Source of the DNA: Mucidula mucida
Taxonomy: Eukaryota; Basidiomycota; Agaricomycetes; Agaricales; Physalacriaceae
NCBI GenBank assembly: GCA_015501055.1
Contig: JADNYV010000270.1
Span: forward strand, 1 to 48,269
Direction: 5' to 3'
DNA: 48,269 nt
Below, piece by piece: positions 11,657-21,631 of this stretch. Both the position numbers and the translations under genes were made by a program. The notes beneath the pieces are model-generated. The model was given only the letters and a program-made list of their open reading frames with translations, did no database searches and was not told the DNA's origin. The stretch's first letter is position 1. Each line of letters starts with the position of its first letter.

Positions 11657-12312
11657 ATGAGCATGTCTTTCCTGAACACTGCGCGCCTCAGTACCCGTAC
11701 TCTTGGCCGCGGACTGGCTCTTCGTACCACCTCGAGAGTTCCTGTCCGGTCATTCATGTCTCTCAAGGCGAGCAAGGTACATTTCATCCGTTGCGTCCGA
11801 GATGTATTTGATCCTTTCTGTGCCAGTATGATGTCACTGCTACTGCCCAAGGTTCTCCACGCGACGGAAGCACGAGCTGCAATGGTCTCACCTTGAACCT
11901 CGCGCCTCCGAAAGAGATGGGCGGCGCTGGAAACGGAGAGAACCCGGAGCAGCTCTTCGCTATGGGTTATTCCGGTGCGCGTCTTATTCCATATTCTCAT
12001 CGCGTCTCACAGTACGCAGCTTGTCTGCTCGAGGCGATCCACCTGGTTGCACGCCAAATGAACAAGACCGACATGGCCCAGCACGCGAAAGTACATGTTA
12101 CTGTCCACCTTGGCGAGCCCAATGACCTGCCAGGTTTCGGAATTGGAGTCAACGTGAAGGTAGAAGGTATCGATGACGAGCTCCTGCAAGCTGGACATGA
12201 GGTACGTCGTTATATCCTGGGAAGCTTCGTGTCTAACCAACTTGAACCATAGGCATGCCCATACAATCGTATGTTAAAGTACGGAGTGGATGTTCAAGCA
12301 ACTGTTGCCTAA
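11657..12312 (+). CDS. OsmC/Ohr-family organic hydroperoxide peroxidase, copy 1
   Basis: Exons 11657-11776, 11827-11974, 12020-12201 and 12253-12312 give 169 aa in frame. Residues 1-35 are Arg/Ser/Thr-rich without acidic residues (…GRGLALRTTSR), like a mitochondrial presequence. The mature part carries the Ohr/OsmC hallmarks: [13 protein letters not shown], with the first redox cysteine, and ACPYNR near the C-terminus, with the second. Ohr enzymes reduce organic hydroperoxides through this cysteine pair using lipoylated or thiol donors. The splice at GYS|AC places the first cysteine at an exon edge. An inverted second copy lies at 17806-18441 with the same intron positions and phases, and even similar intron sequences. 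Confidence 0.9.
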
Positions 12313-12783
12313 TCATGTACTCCAACCGAACAACTTTTACCACTGTACCACCACCAGTATTGAAACTGCAATCCTAATACTAATAGTATTCTTTCCAGTA
12401 CTCCTGAACATTTCCGCAACTTCTTTGACGCGTCTTTCCCCTAGCTGACTTTCAGTAGACTTGTTCTCACCGTTGGGCGTGTACCGGGGGTACAGTACGT
12501 CGATCCCGATTCTGAACATTCAATGCTGAGCTGCGTTCTTATATGTAGGGAATAAATGCTCATGGCGTTGATGAGTATCACGTACCACCCAACGCCAACG
12601 ACGTACGGTACACGAACTTAATCCGAACAATCACTCAGGTGATACCTTCTCTCCGTACGGTACTCCCTCGTAAAGGCTGGAAATCACGAACATAGTCTTT
12701 GCCGAGGATTTGACTAGTACTGCCTCCTCTAGATTGAAAGTTTCGTCATTTCATTCACCTACTGAAATATCCAGCATCTAGAC
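12313..12783. other. Intergenic, 470 nt
   Basis: No coding frame of note. It holds the 3' end of OsmC copy 1 and the region ahead of the F-box relic. Nothing else seen. Confidence 0.6.
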
Positions 12784-13759
12784 ATGACACCCTCTCCGCG
12801 TGAATTCCCATTACCTGTAGAGCTCATCGAGCTCGTTGTTGCCAATATCTCCCGCGACATAGCGGGCTTGCGAATTGCCATCCTTGTCTCTCGTGCCTTC
12901 GTCCACGTCTGCCGAAGATATCTCTACAAGAGAATCACTCTCCTAGATGATACAGACGACCTCTAGCTTCGCTACCCGCTTCGAAGAGTCGAACGTACCC
13001 CCGTTTTCACAAAGTCTTTCTCGGTTCTTCTGAAAGAGGTGCCCTCCATCGGCCTCTTAGTTAAGGATCTCAGGATTTGCGCAAGCATAGCATCCCCCAC
13101 CTACGTGAAATCGTAGCACTTGCCTATCATCCTTCCTTACCTTTCCTCTTAGACCAACTATTCGGGTACCAGAGCGTCCTTCCTACAGACTAGAGTACCC
13201 TTCACTGCTCATGACCTCCCATTTGGCCAAGGTTATTCCACCTAGTATCGAAACCGTGTCTACACTTCAAGAGTTGGTCATGAGGATAGATTTTTGTACG
13301 TGCTTTCCCCTAGGCTCTCATCCTATTCTGCTCACCAATGATCTTGCAGCCATCCTTGTACGCTTTCAGTGTTGCGTCCTCCGGGACCTCTCACGCCACA
13401 CGCGGTTACGCTCCCTTTCTTTAATTTTGATGAATGCCCAGACTCTGTCTGGAATAACTCTTCACCCGCAGCTCGAGAAGCTGACCATCTTCGTCTCTCG
13501 GAGACAGTTTGCATGGTATGATCTCGACGCCTACATCGGCAACCATCCAGTATCTGCATCACTTTCTCTGGTCGAAATCCTTCTTCATCCGCATCATAAT
13601 CAGTGTCGCACATTTATCTGCTGGTATGGATGGGGCGATGATGTAGAATTTGAGAAACGCAAGGCAGAAGTCATTACGGGCATGCCCGTCCTTCTTGGCC
13701 GTGGTGTGCTGAATGTGCGACAACTCAAAGGAGAGAGGAACGATGAACCTTTACCGTAA
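12784..13759 (+). pseudogene. F-box protein relic
   Basis: The ATG at 12784 opens an F-box-like N-terminus (FPLPVELIELVVANISRD, then LVSRAF) that stops at TAG 12964-12966. The same frame continues with family-like sequence (SVLLKEVPSIGLLVKDLR), then a frame change near the C-run at about 13090 leads to HLREIVALAYHP. A third open stretch, 13211-13759 (Leu-rich, LRR-like), completes it. A typical F-box/LRR protein would need the stop removed and at least one frame change, so I call it broken. Some breaks could be sequence error. An F-box protein would recruit substrates to an SCF ubiquitin ligase. Confidence 0.55.
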
Positions 13760-14178
13760 CTTCAGACTTTCCAAAAGTGTTGCTCGAGTGTAAACTGTCG
13801 TGCAAATCAACGAAACTGGCTTGTCAGAGTGTTCAGTGCTGTGGTAATGGGTCGTATCATTAGGCAGAATATATGTTCATATTTCGGGAACAGTGAGAAT
13901 GGGTTTCATGTCCGGTGGGGTTCCGAGGCGCTACATGGGGGGAATATTCTCGTCGGTGACTCGTACTTCGATAGTAGAACGCTATGGTCCAATTTGCGGG
14001 CGATCAAGGGCATGCGCCAGAATTCCGCCACAATTCATCTCGAGATCCTTGAATTTATGAGCTAGGCGGGGCCGCGCAGGGCCACTCAATGAAGTTGATA
14101 GTATATGTATTCGCCGTTCTTTATGGTGGGGTTTCATCTCCATTGCACTCGAAGGCGGAATTATTTGATTGAGTAGGT
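13760..14178. other. Intergenic, 420 nt
   Basis: Downstream of both the F-box relic and elongin C, which converge here. An open frame at 13829-14065 has no family resemblance. Confidence 0.55.
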
Positions 14179-14779
14179 TTACACTGAGTTAGCATTAACA
14201 CTGATAGGACCAAGGCAGACTGACAACTCACTATCTAAATAATCGGCGGCAAGCAGCCTACACAGATAATCTTTAGTAGGAACACGGAAAGCGAGTGAGA
14301 CGCACAGCTCCAACACAATCTCTGGCGGTATCCGCTCTATGAATTCATGGATAGGAACCTCTTCTTTCTTTGAATGTTGGTAATGTGCTTTGAAGCACAT
14401 GTATTCAATGAGCTTTTGAACAATAAGGCCTCTAGCAAGATCGTTGATGAGAAGGAAAGTATATTTAAAAGAGAGCGCACCGGTCAGTCGCAGTATACGT
14501 CTTGGCGCTAGCTTCTGCAAAACCGCCTACGTTGAACGCGTCACATGAACATCTAATCGACGCGAAGCAACTGAAATGAACATACTCTCCATGTCGAGCG
14601 AGTTCCTGATCGTTCCGCTGATGTTCGCAATACTCCTCTTCACGACAAAGGCGAAACCATCGCTGCTGATGATACGCACCCAGTCATTGGCAGAGTCTGC
14701 CGATCCCTGAGATGAGACTGAGTAGAGATTGTCGTGTTTTGGGCGGCGCACATACGCTCATTTCCACGTCTTCGGTCAT
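14179..14779 (-). CDS. Elongin-C
   Basis: Minus-strand exons 14756-14779, 14586-14706, 14481-14526, 14306-14431, 14232-14257 and 14179-14183 give 348 nt, 115 aa. The protein is the BTB/POZ-like Skp1 fold of elongin C: DWVRIISSDGFAFVVKR at the start, SGTIRN, then FKAHYQ, and the very conserved VPIHEFIERIPPEIVLELL followed by AADYLD. Elongin C is an adaptor that bridges elongin B or SOCS/VHL-box-type proteins to cullins; in fungi it partners elongin A-like and other ubiquitin-ligase subunits. The last intron (14184-14231) is 48 nt and open in frame. Retaining it gives the same stop codon with 16 extra residues, so two C-termini are possible. Spliced length and the ending match family members best. 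Confidence 0.92.
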
Positions 14780-15466
14780 CTTCGCGTAGACAGAGATTGA
14801 GATGGTTAGAGACAGTGGCGAATGAGCCTCACAATGGAGAGAAGATGATTGTTCACAAGCAGTCTGAATAGCGCCGAAAAAGGCAATCCCCTGACGAAAC
14901 TGTTTTCGGAGAACTCTTGTCGGACACAATTCCTCGGCGTATTTTACTGAGGACAATTGGACTCGTATTGTTCGAGCAAGGCTTTGTTGGATCTAGATTC
15001 AACAAGTCCAACGGCAGTCCAAGGGCCCGTGTAGCCAAAAGACCAGCCAAAGTGTAGCTGGACGGAAAAGGCAAGTCGTCGATCACCGATGATCATACCT
15101 ACAACCAGTTTACGAATTCCTAGGACCTTTCTCTCGTTCACGTACAAGAGCAGCTACCGCGTGTATCGTCTATCTAGGCGCTGCTGCAGCAGCCCATCAA
15201 AATGACCCTTCGAGAATGACTTAGAATGCGGTCCCGCGCGCATGGTACCGTGACCTGGAGCCTTTGCTTTTCCCATCATCTCATTGTCGCAGTCATGGCC
15301 TCAATTTAGTGCGCATTATCTTTGCCTTGACCGAATGAGAGCGGCCTCTTGGGCAAGACATTGACCACTATCCCAAGGACCAGTTTGACTTATTGTTTCC
15401 TATATAGGTCCCGTCTGCTTGGCGTTGCAGTCGTTCTTATCCCCAGCCATTCCTTCGCTTCTTACC
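14780..15466. other. Intergenic between divergent genes, 690 nt
   Basis: Shared upstream region of elongin C (minus) and the F-box gene (plus). TATATA lies at 15401-15406, 61 nt ahead of the F-box ATG. Minus-strand open frames at 14853-15147 look like chance. Confidence 0.55.
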
Positions 15467-17008
15467 ATGTCCTATCCATTTCAGCATCTCCTGGACGACG
15501 CCACGCAATATGCCCTGCAAAGCCCGCCTGCAGCAGAGCGTCTCACCCAGGTTGTTTTCCAATTCACGTCCGACGTTAAGCATCTACTCTCCACCCGCAC
15601 AATCGCCCTTCTCCCCACGGAGTTGTTATGCGAGATATTCATCTTCGCGTGCGCCGTAGATCCTCATACAGACCCGCCGCTTGAACCGAACAGCATCATG
15701 CGGATTACGCCGATGCTCATAGCCGCCGTCAATAAACGGTGGCGAACCATCATCCTCGATCTGCCTGCAGCCTGGTCCTGTATCGACATCAACTTTCACG
15801 TCGGAATTGAAGTGCGCCGCAACAAGTACGGTCTAATCCTCGCGCACCTCATTCAGCTGCATTTGGATCGTTCTCTTCCTTGTCCGCTTTCAATCCGCCT
15901 CCGCATCCCACCGCGTTCTCCCGATCGCGTCCTCCATGTCCTACTCATGAAACCACTTACGTTCTACTTCATCCAATCTCTACTAGTCCCTCATTGCGCC
16001 CGTTGGCGTCATGTCTCTATCGACGTTTGCGGCAAGAAAGTCAATTCTTTATACTTACCTTTCCAGCTCATGCCGTCTCTCCGCCTCCCAATGCTCGAGG
16101 CGCTCACGATTGAGAATGCAGAGCCAGACCCGCCTCAAGTGCCTTTTTGTGAAGCACTGGCGGAGGCGACCTCTCTCAAGCATATCCAGTTCAAGGGCGG
16201 CAAGGTCCTTCTGCCTCTCCTGGAACAGCTGCAACCCCGCCTCCTACGTGGTCAACAAATTCAGACTGTCGTTCTTGATGGCTTTCGATACGACACTCTC
16301 CTTTGGCACCTTGCAATCTTGTACAAAGTTCATAGAGTCATTTGCAGGGATATGGAGCTTCCACCTGGTCAATTTGGTGTTCAATTGGAGCTCCCGCCGA
16401 CGGCGAGCAGCGTTAGAAATCTCACCGTGGTCTTTGGATGGCAAATCAATTTACGTTGGTTCAAATTCCTTACCGCTTCCAAACTGCAGGGCATTGAGTT
16501 CATCCATATCCATCCTACCTCGTTGGCAACGGACGGCCTTTCATCCGCCATCATCGAATTTTGTAATCGTTCGCAGATAACTCTTTCGCTTAGACGTCTT
16601 GTCCTTAAAGGCGTCGTCATGTGGTCTAGCGACGTCGTGAGCATTCTCCGCACCGCACCCCAGCTGGAGGAGCTCATCCTTCACGAACCGGTTGGTCAAT
16701 CTGTGACGCAGTTCCCGAACTATCTCTTCGAGATGGACGACATACAAGAGGAGCCGCACATGATCTCGGAGACGTTCTGTCTACGTCTTTCCTGCGACGA
16801 AAGCCTTGGTGCAAAGTTGCACACGATGGAGTTGGTCTGGTCGTGTGATTTGAGCGTTGACGCGGTTTTGGACATGCTTGACGAGCGGAAAAAGATTGTA
16901 AACGTTGGACTGGGGACCCGTCCGTTCAACCGGTTCGGGCCATCTGATATGGAGCGTGTGGTGGCGCTTCGGGAGGAAGGGCGAACGTGTTGTCTTGTAC
17001 CAAACTGA
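15467..17008 (+). CDS. F-box domain protein, single exon, 513 aa
   Basis: The ATG at 15467 is in good context (ACCATGT); the open frame reaches upstream only through a TTG. The F-box lies at about residues 47-110: LLPTELLCEIFIFAC, later VNKRWRTIILDLPAAW, a pattern typical of the expanded basidiomycete F-box family (F-box then W-r-x-i-a-l-d-t-P-x-L-W). The rest has weak leucine-rich periodicity (LQGIEFIHIHPTSL, LEELILHEPV) and should form the substrate-binding side. It probably recruits unknown targets to SCF. It lies between the two OsmC copies; no introns are needed. Confidence 0.85.
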   Translation: MSYPFQHLLDDATQYALQSPPAAERLTQVVFQFTSDVKHLLSTRTIALLPTELLCEIFIFACAVDPHTDPPLEPNSIMRITPMLIAAVNKRWRTIILDLPAAWSCIDINFHVGIEVRRNKYGLILAHLIQLHLDRSLPCPLSIRLRIPPRSPDRVLHVLLMKPLTFYFIQSLLVPHCARWRHVSIDVCGKKVNSLYLPFQLMPSLRLPMLEALTIENAEPDPPQVPFCEALAEATSLKHIQFKGGKVLLPLLEQLQPRLLRGQQIQTVVLDGFRYDTLLWHLAILYKVHRVICRDMELPPGQFGVQLELPPTASSVRNLTVVFGWQINLRWFKFLTASKLQGIEFIHIHPTSLATDGLSSAIIEFCNRSQITLSLRRLVLKGVVMWSSDVVSILRTAPQLEELILHEPVGQSVTQFPNYLFEMDDIQEEPHMISETFCLRLSCDESLGAKLHTMELVWSCDLSVDAVLDMLDERKKIVNVGLGTRPFNRFGPSDMERVVALREEGRTCCLVPN

Positions 17009-17218
17009 CCAATGATCCAGCTACTTACTTATGTGTACTTCTTATGATGATCGTTTCAATGGACGCGTACTTGAGTTGCTGTACTTGTTATTTGGTCTCG
17101 CCAACGCGTACTTTGACCTTGTGGTCTCACGCTTCTCGTTGTTATTCGCGTCCGAAGCCTAGAAGCGCGTCGTTGGATATTGCGCCACGTGAATATGTAT
17201 TTTCACAATCCGACCGCG

Positions 17219-17226
17219 TATAAAAG
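17219..17226 (+). promoter_or_regulatory. TATA box of the small Ser/Asn-rich gene
   Basis: TATAAAAG lies 68 nt ahead of the ATG at 17294. A strong consensus TATA box in non-coding sequence suggests a highly or conditionally expressed small gene. Confidence 0.55.
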
Positions 17227-17293
17227 CCGACGATGACTGTTTGGCATCTTTTCCAATGACCACCATCTCCAAGCCTTCCTTTGAATCGTAAAG

Positions 17294-17631
17294 ATGCCCA
17301 AGAACTCTTCCTCTCCCTCGAACAACACCGTCACCACTGGCAGTGGCACCTATAGCCAAGTGAGCTACCTTTCATCGATTGTCTTACCGCCACGCTCATC
17401 GCGTCCAAAGGGAAATCACTACTGTAACCGAGCGGACTCATGCTCTGGCGCGACGGGCTCAACACGTATGTCTAGTTGATCCCTCCTTCTCTCAAGTAGT
17501 ACTCACTCGTGTGCAGTAATGGCAGTTACTATTACAGTAACACCAATGGCTCGACCTATCACAATTCCGGCTCCGGTCATTCCCAGTACACGTCGCCCAG
17601 CGGCCAGAGCTACAAGTCTACTGGGAAGTAA
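17294..17631 (+). CDS. Small Ser/Asn/Gly/Tyr-rich conserved fungal protein
   Basis: Exon 1 is 17294-17359, exon 2 starts at 17411 and the last exon is 17517-17631. The protein begins MPKNSSSPSNN, has GNHYC after the first intron, and ends with a low-complexity part rich in Asn/Gly/Ser/Tyr (NGSYYYSN, GSTYHNSGSG, YTSPSG) and a terminal Lys. Similar small, disordered proteins occur widely in Agaricomycetes; no function is known to me. The second splice is odd. The perfect GTATGT donor at 17466 gives the wrong frame for the conserved last exon, whereas a weak GTCTAG donor at 17470 keeps it (82 codons in all). Either the weak donor is used or one base is missing. Confidence 0.7.
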
Positions 17632-17805
17632 GGTGGTGGGAATGGATTGCAGATGTGTTTGGAAGCATAATAATGTGTACAATATGGAATGAATGCCTTT
17701 TCTGATTCTCTTATGCTTCTTCATTCAGTGTACAAGCACGGTAAAAGATGGCAATTTCAAGGGTGGGCAGTACAACGGTACGAATACATTTATTGCTCGG
17801 TGTGA

Positions 17806-18441
17806 TTATGCAGCAGTTGCCTGAACATCCACTCCATGCTTCAACATACGACTGTACGGGCACGCCTATGATGCAGATTGGTTAGACACGAAGTTTCCCG
17901 GGATATAACGACGTACCGCATGTCCAGCTTGCAGGAGCTCATCATCTATACCTTGCACCTTCACGTCGACGCCGATTCCGAAGCCTGGCATACCTTTCGG
18001 CTCGCCAAGGTGGACACTAACGTGTACTTTGGCGTGCTGTGCCATGTCGGACTTGTTCATTTGGCGTGCAGCCAGCTGGATCGCCCCAAGGAGACAAGCT
18101 ATCTACCATGAGACGCGATGAAAATATGGAATAAAACGCGTACCGGAATAACCCATAGCGAAAAGCTGCTCCGGGTTTTCTCCATTTCCAGCGCCGCCCA
18201 GCTCTTTCGGGGTCGCGAGGTTCAAGGTGAGACCGTTGCAGCTCGTGCTGCCGTTGCGTCCGGCGCCTTGGGCGATAGCAGTGGCGGTGTACTGGCAAAG
18301 AAAGGATCGAATTCATATCGGACTCGACGAGGTGAAATTTACCTTGGTAGTCTCAAGAGACATGAATGACCGAGCCGGAAGAAGGGCCAGCCCACGGCCA
18401 AGTGTACGGGTACTGAGGCGCGCAGTGTTGAGGAAAGACAT
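17806..18441 (-). CDS. OsmC/Ohr-family organic hydroperoxide peroxidase, copy 2
   Basis: Minus-strand exons 18343-18441, 18144-18291, 17917-18098 and 17806-17865 give 162 aa. Exons 2-4 have exactly the same lengths (148, 182, 60 nt) as copy 1, and intron 2 is again 45 nt. Both redox cysteines are present ([11 protein letters not shown] and ACPYSR). The N-terminus is again presequence-like ([21 protein letters not shown]) but shorter: the first Met codon of copy 1 is changed, so translation begins at the second. The protein should reduce organic peroxides, probably in mitochondria. No lesion is seen, so both copies look functional. Confidence 0.9.
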
Positions 18442-18915
18442 GCTAGTGTTTACGTTGGGGAAACGCTTGGGAAACGCGGGGATCGTCGATGACGACAGTC
18501 CGGTGTTCAAAGAGATAACCAAGTTTTATTCTCTTGAGCAGGTGCACGCCCAAAGATCGCGAAGGTGGGGCATATCATTAATACCGCCTTCCATTCCATC
18601 ATACTCTGCATCTACAACATGACCTTTAGCACGCCCAAGGACTTTGACAAGCAAGTTCAGTAACGACCTCTCATTGACTAGATCCAACGCGATCCAAGGA
18701 TTTTAGCCTTCTTCAGATCCAAAATTCTGTCGGATATCAGTCTGCGTTCGACAATTGGAGTTTCTCATGGGGACCAAAAATTTCGCGACGCGTCGTATGG
18801 AATAGTCGACAGGCATCGAAAAATCAGAACGAGATTGGGAAATTCTGCGTGTACGACAGTAACAAGAAGGCCGGGAGCAGTGATATATGATACATGGGAG
18901 AGAACGATACACCTA
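18442..18915. other. Intergenic, 470 nt
   Basis: It contains the promoter of OsmC copy 2; positions 18442-18500 match the 5' flank of copy 1 with an 11-nt insertion. It also holds the 3' flank of pICln. No other gene seen. Confidence 0.6.
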
Positions 18916-19665
18916 TTATTTGTCTTGTGCCTCCGCCGGTGCTTTAGCGTCGCCGTAATCAATGATGGACTCGAGATGATCGAGGGTAGCCTATGAAGGC
19001 GAACAGATAGCAGTCAATATGGCTGATATCGGTTGTCGTTAATGAAATCGCTGCGCACTTTACCGACTTCGCTCAGTTCCTCCCCTTCATCGTCGTCGTA
19101 CGCGTCAAAGTCGTCGGCATCAACAAAGGCATCGTCTTCATCGTCTGATGGAGATGGCTCATCGGGATGTAGTGATGCGCAGAGCGATAGCGCCTCAAAT
19201 ATAGCGTCGACTACAATTGCGTATCAGTGGATTTACCTGAGTATTGCGCGACTACATACGTGAAGTGGGATCGCTTGGCGTGATTATGAGCTCTCTCATT
19301 TGCTCATCCTCACCATCCAGCACCTCCAGGTTCCCAAAAGCGTCATCCAACTGGCAGTAGATATTCGGCACCTCGCCTTCTGCCCGCGATATCGCGTGGA
19401 GCGTGATTGCAGGATATTCGATTTGGAATCCTTTCCCGCTCTCGGCCTGTATGAAGACCAAGAACGAGTCTATCACGTAGAGGGTGCCGGTGCCCCATTC
19501 GGGCTGACCGTCGATGGCGGGATCGAAAGAGACGCGAACGTTGTCTTGTTTGTGCCGCAGGACGGCGGGAATGTCGGCTAGGTTTTCGGGTGTGGATGAG
19601 ACGAGGGCGCGATGGTCGTCGGGAGTGTTGAAAGGCGGGATCGTGGATGTGAGAACGACAGCCAT
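18916..19665 (-). CDS. pICln-like methylosome subunit (CLNS1A family)
   Basis: Minus-strand exons 19260-19665, 19059-19210 and 18916-18990 give 633 nt, 210 aa. The N-terminal half has the Voldacs/PH-like core: GTGTLYVIDSFLVFI, then GFQIEYPAITLHAISR, and NIYCQLD. The C-terminal half is strongly acidic (DDEDDAFVDADDFD, DDDEGEEL) and ends in a short helix LDHLESIIDY. pICln chaperones Sm proteins for PRMT5-dependent methylation and snRNP assembly, and this domain order is typical. The ATG at 19665 is the first in frame; longer readings need a non-ATG start. A third intron of 68 nt (18991-19058) uses a GTGCGC donor. Confidence 0.85.
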
Positions 19666-20430
19666 GATGGTCGCCAAATTAGAGGCTCAACTGAAAAGGG
19701 TCGAGAGGATCGGGATATCGGCCCGACAGCTTCTTCACTGCCAGTCGTGCGACGATTCTCTTGTGATGGACGTAGTTGAAGGACTGCTATATATCAGCTT
19801 TTTGGTTGCTTCTGACAATGCATGTAGTGGCGGTCTCGATTCGTCCTTGCACAGATTTTTGATTTCGCTTCAAGGTATGTAATACCAGCGCAACCTCTTT
19901 ACTGTTATGCGTTTCTTTGAACGCCTCTTAATGAGCATCGAGCGGGCGGGCGGTTTAGCTTATCGTCAACTTGTCACATTATCAGGCATGAGAACGCGAC
20001 GCGGAAATGGGATGTCAATTGAGGTACGCGTCCAGCTCCACGTATCCCGCTTCCCGCAGACGACAAGGATCAGCCGCTCAAGCGCTCAAGGTGCTCCGGG
20101 AGCGCCGGTATTTCAAGGAGCGGTCCACCAAATCAATCTAAGTGGCGCCGAGTACAATCTCTTGTGTTTGGAAAGGCCTAAGGTGTCACTGAAATCTCTC
20201 TATTTTCTGTCATATGCTTGGAAAGCGCATAAATGTGAGTCCTACCTCAAGACGATCCGAGAGTATGCCGACAAACTTTGATGTTGAGACATGTCAATGT
20301 GATGGCATTGAAGGAAAAACAAAAAGAGCAGCAACAGAACAGGATAACGATAGAGCACGACAGAGCAGGGCAAAAACAAGATGCGGCAAAGTAAGTTTGG
20401 GTGCACGGTAGAGAGCTGACTTCGAAGGAG
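19666..20430. other. Intergenic, 765 nt
   Basis: Upstream of pICln and downstream of the next minus-strand gene. Plus-strand open frames (19514-19882, 19907-20281) have no resemblance to a family and are not supported. Confidence 0.55.
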
Positions 20431-20982
20431 CTAGGAGCCGTTACGATACCACCTGAGTTCGGACGCTTGGTCGTCAGAAAGTCGGAGGACCTCAATCGCA
20501 GCTTGAATGATTGTTTGTTCCGATTGCTTGAACGTCTTCATATGCGGAGGGAAATTGATCGTGATCTGGTAGAGAGCATCTCCATTGCGCATGAAATGTA
20601 GCATTGGACGGTGGTAATGACTACAATAATAAATGAGTACCAGTCTACAGTAAGTATAATAGAGACGCACGGGAGCTCCTTGGCGTATGGCCTCCACCTC
20701 GGGTTGGCCCACGCCGTCTGCGAGTCGGACATGGGACTCATCGTCTGGTCCCATTCACTCTGCGCATCGAAGTGACATTCAAGTTCGCGCTCGGAGAACC
20801 TCCAGCCCAATGCATAAAAGGGCGCGATATGATTCTCCACAATGGTGTTGTGAACTGGTGGCGTGGCGGATGCCGGAAGGGTGTCGGGGAATACTTCTTT
20901 GCTAAGGACTCGTTAAGTAGGATATCTTGCATACATGTGCGTGCCAGACGTACAAAGTCTTTCTGGGAGTTTGGGAGGCCAT
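20431..20982 (-). CDS. Unassigned conserved-looking protein, 149 aa
   Basis: I do not recognise this family. Minus-strand exons 20954-20982, 20671-20901 and 20431-20620 add up to 450 nt exactly in frame. Introns are 52 and 50 nt (GTACGT…TTAG with CTTAAC branch; GTGCGT…TGTAG). The protein starts MASQTPRKTF, then KEVFPDTLPASATPP, a middle with LGWRFSERELECHF and many Trp residues (SEWDQ, AWANPRWRPY), and a C-terminal half LYQITINFPPHMKTF followed by an amphipathic helix. No signal peptide or membrane segment. The precise frame and splice agreement is the main support. It could be a lineage-specific small soluble protein. Confidence 0.6.
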
Positions 20983-21631
20983 TGGCAACACAAGTAGTGG
21001 TGGTGGTGTGGTGAAGAGTGATCGGAATCGACCGATTTTCACACGGCGAACCTGTAATCAGTTGAAACGACGCTGTGCGCACGACTACGAAGGATGTTAA
21101 CAAGAGTATTTGCGCCAATACGCTGTTGTGTGCTACAAACTTCGTCACACCCTCATCCTCCGCTGCGGAATGGTGCGCTTTCCTTTGCAAACGATTGACT
21201 GACAGCTTGTTGCTTTTTTCGTTCTTTTGTCACCGGCTTTCTCTGTAGCCATGAATTCTTGGTGACTCTCAATTCGAAGGTCTCTTCCTGGTTCTGGAGA
21301 GGATGAAATCGTCGCCTGCTTTCATTTTGTTAACGGCGTGGTTGCCGTTGGGGCTTCCTTTTCACAGCTCCTGTGCATGTCATTGTCGAGCTCTTCTGTT
21401 CATTTGTTGCTTTTTTTTTCATGTTCGGACCAAAAAAGGCCTCAATGGTCCAGGACTAGCTGCGGACTTCGCTCGCGAGAAACCTGACTACGCTTTTACA
21501 TCCAAGAATCCCCGGCGACCTAACTCGACGTTCGCCTCCCGCTGGCAACCCCTTATAATGCACGGTTCAACCCGCACCGCGCTTGTACTCCCTCTTTCTG
21601 ACTGCTAGTTCATCCTTATCTGGGATAAACG
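20983..21631. other. Intergenic, 650 nt
   Basis: Upstream region shared by the unassigned minus-strand gene and the GPI-protein relic. An open frame at 21303-21608 begins hydrophobically but has no supporting features. Confidence 0.5.

Noticed and set aside
14853..15147. Minus-strand open frames upstream of elongin C
   Set aside because: No start or splice context and no recognisable protein text; likely chance frames in a promoter region.
21303..21608. Open frame with hydrophobic start
   Set aside because: No continuation, no conserved text, and it lies in the upstream region of another gene.
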